Shown here: positions 29,641 to 37,178 of the stretch, one piece after another
How positions within the stretch are numbered: the first letter of the stretch is position 1
How the letters are laid out: each line of letters opens with the position of its first letter
Source of the DNA: an uncultured Bacteroidales bacterium
GTDB taxonomy: Bacteria > Bacteroidota > Bacteroidia > Bacteroidales > F082
Assembly: GCA_905233685.1 (NCBI GenBank)
Contig: CAJOEZ010000024.1
Location: 1-64,000, forward strand
Direction of reading: 5' to 3'
Length of the DNA stretch: 64,000 bases
Notes under the pieces: generated by a model
Database searches by the model: none
What the model saw: only the letters and a program-made list of their open reading frames with translations
What the model was told of the DNA's origin: nothing
Program-made: the position numbers and the translations under genes

Positions 29641-31455
29641 TTACTCCTCCCCACGGCGTGAGGCACGTTTGCGCTCTAACTCGTCGAGGATGATCTTGCG
29701 CAGGCGCAGGCTCTTGGGCGTCACCTCAAGATACTCGTCGTCGCGGATGTACTCCATGTATTCCTCCAACGAGAAACGCACGGGCGGGATGAGGCGGATG
29801 GCCTCGTCGCTTCCGGAGGCACGTACGTTGGTCAAGTGCTTGGTTTTGCACACGTTGATGACGATGTCGTTGCTGCGGGTGTTCTCACCGATGACCTCTC
29901 CGGCATACACATCCTCGTTGGGGTTGACGAAAAACGTGCCACGGTCCTGCAATTTCCAGATGGCGTATGGGATGGCTTGACCGGTTTCCATCGAAATCAA
30001 GGCACCGGTGTTGCGGGTCGGCATTTCGCCCTTCCACGGCTCATAGTCCTTGAAGCGGTGCGAAACGACGGCTTCACCCTCCGTGACGGTCAACAGCGTG
30101 TTTCTCAGGCCGATAAGTCCGCGCGACGGGATGTCGAAGTCCAAGCACATGCGGTCGCCTTTGGGCTGCATCTGGGTCATTTCGCCCTTGCGTGCGCTGA
30201 CCTGCTCGATGACGCGACCCGCAAAGTCTTCTGGAACAAGCACGGTCAAGGCTTCGATAGGCTCGCACTTCACATCGTCGATGTACTTCACAATGACTTT
30301 CGGCTGACCAAGCTGGAACTCATACCCTTCGCGGCGCATGGTCTCAACGAGGATGCTCAAATGCAGGATGCCGCGACCGTAAACCATCAGAGCGTCAGGC
30401 GAATCTGTGTCCTCGACCTTCAGCGCGAGGTTCTTTTCGGTTTCCTTGTAGAGGCGTTCACGCAAGTGGCGCGAGGTGACGTATTTGCCTTCCTTGCCGA
30501 AGAAAGGTGAGTTGTTGATGGTGAACAACATGCTCATCGTCGGCTCGTCGACATGGATGGGCGGCAGCGGCTCGGGGTTCTCGTAGTCGGCCACGGTGTC
30601 GCCAATCTCGAAGTCGTCGATGCCCATCAGCGCGATGATGTCGCCTGCCTCGACGGGTTTCTTGGTGCGTTCCTTGCCCAAACCCTCAAAAGTATAGAGC
30701 TCCTTGATGGTGGAGCGGGTGACGGAGCCGTCGCGCTTCACCAACGAGACGTTCTGCCCGGCCTGCAAGGTGCCGCGTTTCAGACGGCCCACGGCGATAC
30801 GGCCTACATACGAGCTGTAATCCAACGAGGTAATGAGCATCTGCGGCGTGCCTTCCTCGAATTTCGCAGGCGGAATCGTGTCGATGATGACGTCCAAAAG
30901 GTAGGAAACATTGTCGGTGACGTTGTTCCAGTCGTCCGACATCCAGCCTTGTTTCGAGGAACCGTAGACGGTGGGGAAGTCCAATTGGTCTTCGGAAGCG
31001 CCGAGGTTGAACATCAGGTCGAAGACGGCCTCTTGCACCTCGTCGGGTCGGCAGTTGGGCTTATCCACCTTATTAATAACCACGATGGGTTTCAGACCCA
31101 GTTCGATGGCCTTTTGCAGCACGAAACGGGTCTGCGGCATGGGGCCTTCAAAGGCATCGACGAGCAGCAAAACGCCGTCTGCCATGTTCAAGACGCGCTC
31201 CACCTCGCCGCCAAAGTCAGCGTGGCCAGGGGTGTCGATGATATTGATTTTCACATCCTTGTACCGCACGGACACATTCTTCGAAAGGATGGTGATGCCG
31301 CGTTCGCGTTCTAGGTCGTTGTTGTCGAGAATGAGTTGCCCCGGAGCCTCGTCCGATTCCTTGAAGAGTTGTGACTGGTAAAGAATGCGGTCCACGAGGG
31401 TGGTCTTGCCGTGGTCAACGTGGGCAATGATTGCTATATTTCTGATATTCTGCAT
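29641..31455 (-). CDS. typA: Translational GTPase TypA/BipA
   Basis: 604 residues, close to the family's usual length. G1 motif [10 protein letters not shown] (11-20), G2 region [13 protein letters not shown]3 [17 protein letters not shown]4 [12 protein letters not shown]. Then domain II, EF-G-like domains III and V, and the TypA-specific C-terminal domain ([43 protein letters not shown]). It binds the ribosome and matters for subunit assembly at low temperature and under stress. Own promoter, own terminator. Confidence 0.95.
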   Translation of the reverse strand: MQNIRNIAIIAHVDHGKTTLVDRILYQSQLFKESDEAPGQLILDNNDLERERGITILSKNVSVRYKDVKINIIDTPGHADFGGEVERVLNMADGVLLLVDAFEGPMPQTRFVLQKAIELGLKPIVVINKVDKPNCRPDEVQEAVFDLMFNLGASEDQLDFPTVYGSSKQGWMSDDWNNVTDNVSYLLDVIIDTIPPAKFEEGTPQMLITSLDYSSYVGRIAVGRLKRGTLQAGQNVSLVKRDGSVTRSTIKELYTFEGLGKERTKKPVEAGDIIALMGIDDFEIGDTVADYENPEPLPPIHVDEPTMSMLFTINNSPFFGKEGKYVTSRHLRERLYKETEKNLALKVEDTDSPDALMVYGRGILHLSILVETMRREGYEFQLGQPKVIVKYIDDVKCEPIEALTVLVPEDFAGRVIEQVSARKGEMTQMQPKGDRMCLDFDIPSRGLIGLRNTLLTVTEGEAVVSHRFKDYEPWKGEMPTRNTGALISMETGQAIPYAIWKLQDRGTFFVNPNEDVYAGEVIGENTRSNDIVINVCKTKHLTNVRASGSDEAIRLIPPVRFSLEEYMEYIRDDEYLEVTPKSLRLRKIILDELERKRASRRGEE

Positions 31456-31489
31456 TTTAGTAAAAATTGCTTTGAAAATTCAAGCGGCA

Positions 31490-31497
31490 AAATTACA
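31490..31497 (-). promoter_or_regulatory. -7 element for typA
   Basis: Reads TAATTTTG on the minus strand, 34 bases before the typA ATG. Confidence 0.55.
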
Positions 31498-31515
31498 AAA
31501 AAGGAATGATACATA

Positions 31516-32175
31516 TTATTTGTTTGGGAAGAATTTGTCATCAGGCCAATGGGCGGGGTTGTTGATGATGTAATTGGATATTTCGCAAAGGGATTGGTCG
31601 TTGCGTATAATGTGTTCATAATAATTGCGTTGCCACAATTTGCGGTCGAAAGGCGGCCAATCCAATTGTTTCACCCCACGAATGTATTCGTTGGTGGACA
31701 TGGTTTTGAACCAACCCACCACCGCCGACAATGGTGAACCCGATACATTTTCAACCCAATCCGAATCGTTCACGACATCCCGTAGGGGCGCACCTGCGTG
31801 TGCGCCCTCATTAATTACGTGGTTGTTTTTTACAGGGCGAACACATGGGTTCGCCCCTACATCCAACGCATTTTCCAACCCCACGTTTTCCCAAATGCAA
31901 TGGAAATGGTTGGGCATGACAATCATTTCGTGACAAACGATGTCGGGGAAATTCTCTTGGGTTTTGTGATACCACCGTTCGACCATGCGTCCCGCGTCGT
32001 TCAAAACCATTTCGTCGTTTTCGATTTCACCGAACAGACATTCGCGGTTTTGTGTGCAAATGGTGACAAAATACAATCCCGCCGAGGCGTAATCGTAGCC
32101 TTTTAGGCGGATGGAACGGCGGTGATGAATGTTGGGATCATAGGGGGACATGGGCGTTAGAATTTGATTGCGCAA
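31516..32175 (-). CDS. REP-associated tyrosine transposase (RAYT)
   Basis: 219 residues (211 if the second ATG at 32151 is used). A Y1 HUH single-strand nuclease of the IS200-like RAYT branch: N-terminal HHRRSIRLKGYDYASAGLYF, HUH motif H90-F-H92 in MIVMPNHFHCI, and catalytic tyrosine in NYYEHIIRN (~185-186). RAYTs are single-copy housekept transposases thought to move REP hairpins. Adjacent composite REP units with GTAG feet fit this. Residues ~106-132 (GANPCVRP to GAPLR) are encoded by one composite REP unit (31782-31860) lying in frame inside the gene, so a loop between the HUH and Tyr motifs has been extended without breaking the frame. Confidence 0.85.
   Translation of the reverse strand: MRNQILTPMSPYDPNIHHRRSIRLKGYDYASAGLYFVTICTQNRECLFGEIENDEMVLNDAGRMVERWYHKTQENFPDIVCHEMIVMPNHFHCIWENVGLENALDVGANPCVRPVKNNHVINEGAHAGAPLRDVVNDSDWVENVSGSPLSAVVGWFKTMSTNEYIRGVKQLDWPPFDRKLWQRNYYEHIIRNDQSLCEISNYIINNPAHWPDDKFFPNK
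31782..31860. repeat. Composite REP unit A, inside the RAYT gene
   Basis: Left arm 31782-31808 starts GTAGGGGCGCAC and closes with GTGCGCCCT. Right arm 31834-31860 starts AGGGCGAAC and closes GTTCGCCCCTAC. Each arm is a hairpin and the outer ends (GTAGGGGCG / CGCCCCTAC) are inverted relative to each other, as in E. coli BIMEs. Confidence 0.75.
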
Positions 32176-32191
32176 AAATAATGATTTTCCC

Positions 32192-32257
32192 GTAGGGGCG
32201 CACCTATGTGTGCGCCCGTTTCAAAAATTTGTGTGCCTGTATTAACCGTGTGCGCCC
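32192..32257. repeat. Partial REP unit B
   Basis: A complete left arm at 32192-32217 (GTAGGGGCGCAC, loop, GTGCGCCC), then a lone GTGTGCGCCC at 32248-32257 without a right arm. First repeat upstream of the RAYT start. Confidence 0.7.
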
Positions 32258-32293
32258 ATTTTAAAAACATCATCGTTTTGTTTTGGTGACCCC

Positions 32294-32396
32294 GTAGGGG
32301 CGCACCTATGTGTGCGCCCTCATTAATTATGTGTGCGCCCTTTTGAAATGCGATATCGTTTTGTTTGGTAGGGCGAACACATGGGTTCGCCCCTAC
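32294..32396. repeat. Composite REP unit C
   Basis: Left arm 32294-32320, a partial extra GTGTGCGCCC near 32340, and right arm 32370-32396 ending CGCCCCTAC. Same organisation as unit A. The spacer contains GATATCGTTTTGTTT, shared in diverged form with unit E. Confidence 0.75.
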
Positions 32397-32419
32397 GATG
32401 GTGTGTCATTGTTTATGGT

Positions 32420-32467
32420 GGGGCGAACATTTATTTGGGGTGGGCGAACACATAGGTTCGCCCCTAC
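32420..32467. repeat. REP right arms, unit D
   Basis: A truncated GGGGCGAACAT followed by a complete right arm (GGGCGAAC, loop, GTTCGCCCCTAC) ending at 32467. No left arm. Confidence 0.65.
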
Positions 32468-32485
32468 GGCGGCGCACGGACCCAT

Positions 32486-32549
32486 GTTTTCCCAAATGCA
32501 ACGGAAATGGTTGGGTATGACAATCTTTCGTGGCAAATAATGTCGGGAA
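32486..32549 (-). pseudogene. Decayed RAYT fragment
   Basis: About 64 bases are close to the HUH-encoding part of the intact RAYT gene (31886-31948): the minus-strand translation includes IPNHFRCIWENMG against MPNHFHCIWENVG. Substitutions and indels (for example His to Arg in the HUH pair) show it is dead. It indicates a former second RAYT copy at this place. Confidence 0.65.
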
Positions 32550-32582
32550 TTTGTTTGCGTATCTATCTTTTTTCTATATTTG
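32550..32582 (+). promoter_or_regulatory. Promoter of the structured RNA / methylase operon
   Basis: TTTG at 32550-32553 and TATATTTG at 32575-32582, 21-base spacer. It is the only good promoter upstream of the methyltransferase gene at 32899. Confidence 0.7.
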
Positions 32583-32587
32583 CGCTC

Positions 32588-32845
32588 GGTTTCGGGGGAG
32601 AAATCCCGATTCCGCAAACGAAGCATTTGCTATTATTTCGCGTTCAGCCAAGAGAGCCTAGGAAACTTTGATTGGTATAACAAGCACGGAAATAATAGGT
32701 GACAGGTGAACCGTTCAGGTTCTTCTGTTATGTGGTTATAGCAATGCACACGCATGGCGTGTTGCATTCTTGTTCACATACAGAGGTACCATATTCCTAG
32801 GCTTCACCTCTTGCTGAACGCTATAAGAGGCATCACGCCTTTTTG
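32588..32845 (+). ncRNA. Long structured RNA or leader, unknown class
   Basis: About 258 bases with dense complementary pairing. A 5' hairpin uses TCGGG/CCCGA near 32592-32609; GCAAA/TTTGC forms a second at 32614-32630. GCGTTCAGCCAAGAG (32640-32654) pairs with CTCTTGCTGAACGC (32808-32821, one bulged base). Next to it AGCCTAGGAA (32655-32664) pairs perfectly with TTCCTAGGCT (32794-32803), giving a ~24-pair closing helix. Inside are AACAAG/CTTGTT (32679/32769), a hairpin GAACC/GGTTC (32708-32722) within ACAG/CTGT, and an 11-pair hairpin at 32743-32768. A short stem AGGC/GCCT with Ts (32828-32844) may terminate it. No long frame. It does not look like tmRNA, RNase P RNA, SRP RNA or a tRNA. Confidence 0.65.
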
Positions 32846-32862
32846 TTGCGTCTTGGCGTGAT
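32827..32862 (+). promoter_or_regulatory. Possible terminator/antiterminator pair before the methylase
   Basis: AGGC and GCCT around ATCAC, followed by a five-T tract, form a weak terminator at 32828-32844. ATCACGCC (32832-32839) can instead pair perfectly with GGCGTGAT (32855-32862), which would break the terminator stem. The arrangement suggests controlled read-through into the methyltransferase gene; this is inference from pairing only. Confidence 0.4.
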
Positions 32863-32898
32863 TGGTAGTCGATGCTAAACCATTAACTATCAATCATT

Positions 32899-34049
32899 AT
32901 GGCAAACACGAATTTGGCAAACGCCAAAACTGCAAAAAACGACGAGTTCTATACGCAGTATCCCGACATCCAAAAGGAAATCAATGCCTATTTGGACTAC
33001 AACCCCGATGTGTTTCGGGGCAAAACGGTGCTTTTGCCCTGCGACGACCCAGAATGGAGCAATTTCACGAAGTTTTTCGCGCAAAACTTTGAGTTGTTGG
33101 GCCTGAAGAAACTGATTTCCACCAGTTATCACCCGAAAGCAAGAAATACAAAGTCCCTTGGCAGCCCACGCTTTTCGAGACAGAACAACCTTATTATGAC
33201 GTGGACAAAAGCAAGACCAACGGCAAAATCTTTGTTTTGGAGCGCGACATAACGGGCGACCGCCGCATCAATATTGATGATTTGGAGTGGCAGTATTTGG
33301 AAGGAGATGGCGATTTCCGCAGCAAAGAGATTCGCAAATTGCGCGACGAGGCCGACATTATTGTAACTAATCCACCGTTTTCATTATTTCGTGAGTTCAT
33401 GGCCTGGTTGATGGAATCAGGAAAGCAATTTGTTATTGTTGGTAACATGAATGCTATAACTTACCGTGACATCTTTCCACTATTGAAAGACAATAAGATA
33501 TGGCTTGGCAATGGATTTCAAAACGGGAATGCTTACTTTCGGATTGAAACTCCCAGAAACGATTATTCAGAGGGCGTTTATGATGAAAGCACCCAACTCG
33601 TAAAGTTTCGAAATTGTTGTTGGTTTACTAATATAGACCATGGTCGTCGTCATCAACCTTTACGTTTAATGACTATGGCTGAAAACTTTAAGCATAGCAA
33701 GCATAAGGAGATAAGAGAAAAGAAGAAGTATGAACGCTATGACAATTTCGATGCAATAGATGTTCCCTACACAGATGCGATTCCAATTGATTACGATAAG
33801 GTAATGGGCGTGCCGATTTCTTTTATGGAAAAATATTGCCCCGAACAATTTGAGATTGTTTGGCGTGGCGGAGATATTGATTGGTGTGAAAAAGAATGTG
33901 ATTTCTATACGCCACCAACTAAGGAAAGAGCAGATTATTACAAAAAACAAGATAAAACTTGGCGAATTCAAAATCCGTATGTCTTAGATGAAAATGGGAA
34001 TGCTATCGTGGTCTATCAAAGAATTCTAATCAGAAAAAAGCAATCATAA
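32899..34049 (+). pseudogene. EcoRI-family adenine-specific methyltransferase, frameshifted
   Basis: The N-terminal part (from the ATG at 32899, MANTNLANAKTAKNDEFYTQ) continues in frame to about 33130; then the homologous reading moves to another frame (PESKKYKVPWQPTLFETEQ, then KTNGKIFVLERDITGDRRIN). A single missing base in the CCC run at 33132-33134 would restore one continuous protein of ~383 residues. Seen: LLPCDDPEWSNFTKFF (AdoMet-binding region), NPPF in IVTNPPFSLF (catalytic motif IV of N6-adenine methylases), and the long EcoRI-methylase C-terminal part ending before TAA at 34047-34049. The frames taken singly end at 33252 and 34049. The stop overlaps the start of the DUF262-HNH gene (TAATG). 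Real mutation, sequencing error or programmed shift cannot be separated here. Confidence 0.8.
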
Positions 34050-35218
34050 TGAAAACGACATTTGAAACCTACACCGTCGAGCAGATTTGCGACGGTTTTG
34101 AATATAACGAATTGGAGGGAAAAGGTCTTTACGGCTTGTCGGGCAAATTGACCATCCAACCTGAATACCAGCGAAATTACATCTATGCCGATGGCAAGCG
34201 CGATGTGGCCGTAATTGAATCCGTTTTGAAAGGCTATCCATTAGGCCTTATCTACTTCAACAAAGTCGATGACGGTCGGCTCGAAGTGCTTGACGGTCAG
34301 CAGCGTATCACCTCGCTTGGGCGTTTCCTGAAGAACAAGTTCGCCGTGAAAATCAACGGTTTGGAGCAAATTTTCGATGGTTTGAACGAAGGAATGCAGC
34401 AGAAAATATTGCAAACGAAACTATTGGTCTATATCTGCGAAGGCGAGGGCGAGAATGCCGAGGAGGAAATCAAGGAATGGTTTAAGACCATCAACATTGC
34501 GGGTATTCCGCTTAACCATCAAGAGGAATTGAATGCTGTTTATAGCGGGCCTTTCGTCACATTGTGCAAGGCGGAGTTCAGCAACTCGCAAAACGCCAAC
34601 ATCCAGCGTTGGGAGAGTTATGTGAAAGGACCGGCCAACCGTCAGCAGTTTTTGGCCACGGCACTTGAATGGGTGAGCAAGGGTAATGTGGATAGTTACA
34701 TGAGTGCCCATCGCCGCGACACCAACATCGGCGAAATCAAGACCTACTTCAACACCGTCATCGATTGGGTGGACTCCAAATTTGACGATGTTTACGACGA
34801 AATGCAAGGCTTGAACTGGGGCGAACTGTACGAGCGTTTCCACGCCAACGCCTACAACCATTCGGAATTGTCAGTCAAGGTTCATCAGTTGATGCATGAT
34901 GATTTTGTGACTAATCGCAGAGGTATCTTCGAATATGTGTTTGGCGGCTGCAATGACACCAAACTGTTGAATGTCCGTTTGTTCGACAAACCCACCATGC
35001 GCAAGGTGTATCAAGAACAAACCGAAAAAGCCAAATCCGAAGGCGTGAGCAATTGCCCATATTGCGCCATCGGCCACGACCAAAACGCCCGCCGCATTTG
35101 GAAATTGGAGGAAATGGATGCCGACCATGTGACGGCATGGAGCAAAGGCGGCGCAACGGACATTGAAAATTGCCAAATGTTGTGCAAAACGCACAATCGG
35201 GCGAAGGGGAATCGGTAA
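34049..35218 (+). CDS. DUF262-HNH nuclease
   Basis: 389 residues. N-terminal DUF262 (GmrSD-N/ParB-like) domain: IQPEYQRNYIYADGKRD and the hallmark DGQQR at 82-86, used for nucleotide binding or hydrolysis in relatives. C-terminal HNH endonuclease: C336-P-Y-C339, D359-H360 in MDADHVTAWSKGG, and C375 with C379-KTHN, a zinc-stabilised beta-beta-alpha metal fold. This combination occurs in modification-dependent or restriction-like phage-defence proteins. Its ATG overlaps the methyltransferase stop by one base, so translation is probably coupled and the pair acts together. A REP unit starts 1 base after its stop codon. Confidence 0.85.
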   Translation: MKTTFETYTVEQICDGFEYNELEGKGLYGLSGKLTIQPEYQRNYIYADGKRDVAVIESVLKGYPLGLIYFNKVDDGRLEVLDGQQRITSLGRFLKNKFAVKINGLEQIFDGLNEGMQQKILQTKLLVYICEGEGENAEEEIKEWFKTINIAGIPLNHQEELNAVYSGPFVTLCKAEFSNSQNANIQRWESYVKGPANRQQFLATALEWVSKGNVDSYMSAHRRDTNIGEIKTYFNTVIDWVDSKFDDVYDEMQGLNWGELYERFHANAYNHSELSVKVHQLMHDDFVTNRRGIFEYVFGGCNDTKLLNVRLFDKPTMRKVYQEQTEKAKSEGVSNCPYCAIGHDQNARRIWKLEEMDADHVTAWSKGGATDIENCQMLCKTHNRAKGNR

Positions 35219-35219
35219 C

Positions 35220-35301
35220 GTAGGGGCGCACCTATGTGTGCGCCCTATTGAAATGTGATATCATTTTGTTTTTTAGGGTGAACACGCAGGTTCGCCCCTA
35301 C
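35220..35301. repeat. Composite REP unit E
   Basis: Left arm 35220-35246 (GTAGGGGCGCAC to GTGCGCCCT) and right arm 35275-35301 (AGGGTGAAC to GTTCGCCCCTAC). It lies between the DUF262-HNH stop and the ABC ATPase stop, closing the island opened by units B-D. Confidence 0.75.
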
Positions 35302-35308
35302 GGTTTCA

Positions 35309-36064
35309 TCATTTCATCCAATAAAATTCGTTTTTGGCTATAATCGGCCTAAAATATTCATCAATAATCCCTTGACCAACAAGATCTTTCGGTGTGCCTT
35401 GGCGCAAGGGTTGCTGAGGCGCGACGACCCACATCACGTCGGCATGGCGGAGCAAAAGGTCGAGGTCGTGGCTGCTGAAGAGGATGGTTTTGTGCTTCTC
35501 GCATGAGAGTTTGTGCATGATGTTCACCAACTCGATTTTGCTGGGATAGTCCAAAAAGGCGGCGGGTTCGTCCATGAAGATGAGGGGCGTGTCTTGTACC
35601 AAAGCCTTGGCAATCATTACTTTTTGTTGCTCGCCGTCGCTGAGGGAAACGAAGTTGCGGTTGATCAAATGGCCGATGCCTACAGTTTCAAGGCTGTCGT
35701 AGATGATTTGCTCGTCGTCCGGTTTCAATCGGGCGAGAAGGCCAAGATGGGGATATCGACCGGCGGCCACGATGTCAAAAACCTTCAAAAAAAGGTCGTC
35801 AGGCTTCTCGGTTAAGACGAGGCTGAAAAGGGAACTGCGGTCGGTGGGGGAGTAGTCGCGCAAGTCTTTCCCGAACAGTTTGACTTCACCTCCAACGGGT
35901 TTGATGCTCGCCGAAAGCGTCTTAAACAGCGTCGTCTTGCCTGAACCGTTGGGTCCCGCCAAAGCCACAATGTCGCCTTCGCTGAGGCTCACGTTGATTT
36001 CGGGCATCAGGGCTTGGCCTTTGTATCCAATGAGCAAGTTGTTGGTTTTCAGGACTTCCTTCAT
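35309..36064 (-). CDS. ABC transporter ATP-binding protein, iron/cobalamin type
   Basis: 251 residues from the ATG at 36064; the longer frame would overlap the permease gene. Walker A GPNGSGKT (37-44), signature LSDGEQQK, Walker B LIFMDEP and the H-loop SSHD are all intact. The closest pattern is FecE/FhuC/BtuD, energising uptake of iron-siderophore, haem or cobalamin. The upstream permease overlaps by 4 bases. The binding protein is not within the window. The C-terminus ends close to REP unit E. Confidence 0.9.
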   Translation of the reverse strand: MKEVLKTNNLLIGYKGQALMPEINVSLSEGDIVALAGPNGSGKTTLFKTLSASIKPVGGEVKLFGKDLRDYSPTDRSSLFSLVLTEKPDDLFLKVFDIVAAGRYPHLGLLARLKPDDEQIIYDSLETVGIGHLINRNFVSLSDGEQQKVMIAKALVQDTPLIFMDEPAAFLDYPSKIELVNIMHKLSCEKHKTILFSSHDLDLLLRHADVMWVVAPQQPLRQGTPKDLVGQGIIDEYFRPIIAKNEFYWMK

Positions 36065-37113
36065 TTCAACACTTTTTGACGGTGAAAGATGACCCACAGC
36101 ACAATAGGCGCGCCAATGAGCGCCGTGACGGAATTGATGGGCAGGTTGCCTTCAAACGAGGGCAGCCGCGCAATGAGGTTGCAGAACAGAGCCAAGTCCA
36201 TGCCGAGGAAGGCCGTGGCTGGGATGAGCAATTTGTGGTCGCTGCTGCGGAAGAGGAATCGGGCGATGTGCGGCACGGCCAAGCCCAAGAAGGCGATGGG
36301 ACCGCAAAACGCTGTAATAATGGCCGTCAGGAAGCCTGAAACCAAGATGATGAGCATGCTGCTCTGCTTAATGTTCACGCCAAGGTTTTCGGCATAACGC
36401 TCGCCCAAAAGCAAGAGGTTCAGGGTCTTGAACAGCAGGAACGCTCCAACGACACCTATTAATATGGTCACCGCGAAGAAGGGCAGTTGGGCTTTGCTCA
36501 CATTGGAAAAACTGCCCATGCCCCAGATGACGAAAGAATGAAGCCCTTCCTTTTGGCTGAAAAATTTCAGAATATCGGTGACTGACCCTGCGATGTAGGC
36601 AATCATAATGCCCACCAAAACAAGGCTGACCATGCTCCTGAGCCTTGTGCTGAGTGCGAGGATGAGCAGCAGCACCAAAAATGCCCCGACAAAGGCCGCC
36701 AAAGTCACCCCAAAGGTGGACCACAAGGCCAAAGTGCTGACCGAAATTCCACCAAAACCGCCAGCCAAAAGGATGACCAAAGCCACCCCAAGGCTTGAAC
36801 CGCTGCTGATGCCCAATAACGACGGGTCGGCCAAAGGATTGCGGAACAAAGTCTGCATCAAAAGGCCTGAAACAGAGAGACCTATGCCCGCCAACAGTGC
36901 TGTGATGGCTTGTGGCAGGCGGTAGTCTAATATGATGGCGCGGTAGGTGGATGCTTCACCGCCGAAGACCGCTTTGCGAAACTCTTCAAACGGTATTGAC
37001 ACCGAACCCAGCATCAGATTAAGGACAAACAATACCACGCCAACGGCTACTATCGCGATGGAAATCAGCGCGATGGACGGGGCTTGGCGGCGTTTTTCGA
37101 AAGTGTTGGACAT
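36061..37113 (-). CDS. FecCD-family ABC permease
   Basis: 350 residues with ~10 membrane helices. The family signature is seen in RLPQAITALLAGIGLSVSGLLMQTLFRNPLADPSLLGISSGSSLG and in the late GPIAFLGLAVPHIARFLF. It forms the inner-membrane channel for ferric-siderophore, haem or B12 uptake with the ATPase just downstream; substrate undetermined. First gene of the two-gene operon. Confidence 0.92.
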   Translation of the reverse strand: MSNTFEKRRQAPSIALISIAIVAVGVVLFVLNLMLGSVSIPFEEFRKAVFGGEASTYRAIILDYRLPQAITALLAGIGLSVSGLLMQTLFRNPLADPSLLGISSGSSLGVALVILLAGGFGGISVSTLALWSTFGVTLAAFVGAFLVLLLILALSTRLRSMVSLVLVGIMIAYIAGSVTDILKFFSQKEGLHSFVIWGMGSFSNVSKAQLPFFAVTILIGVVGAFLLFKTLNLLLLGERYAENLGVNIKQSSMLIILVSGFLTAIITAFCGPIAFLGLAVPHIARFLFRSSDHKLLIPATAFLGMDLALFCNLIARLPSFEGNLPINSVTALIGAPIVLWVIFHRQKVLK

Positions 37114-37144
37114 GTCCTTGCTGTGTTGGTGTCGAATTTCGCTG

Positions 37145-37178
37145 CAAAGATAAAGCTTTTATCTTCACAATTTCCAAA
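37145..37178 (-). promoter_or_regulatory. Promoter for the FecCD/ATPase operon
   Basis: On the minus strand TTTG (plus 37175-37178) precedes TATCTTTG (plus 37145-37152) with a 22-base spacer. It overlaps the 3' end of the upstream helix-hairpin-helix gene. Confidence 0.6.

Noticed and set aside
31780-32470. Possible CRISPR array from the repeated GTAGGGGCGCAC units
   Set aside because: The repeats are imperfect hairpins in opposite orientations with irregular spacing and no unique uniform spacers, and no cas genes are nearby. They fit REP/BIME elements beside a RAYT.
32588-32845. Retron msr/msd or tmRNA/RNase P identity for the structured RNA
   Set aside because: No reverse transcriptase gene is nearby, there is no alanine-like acceptor or tag frame, and no RNase P core motif is seen. 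The class is left open.
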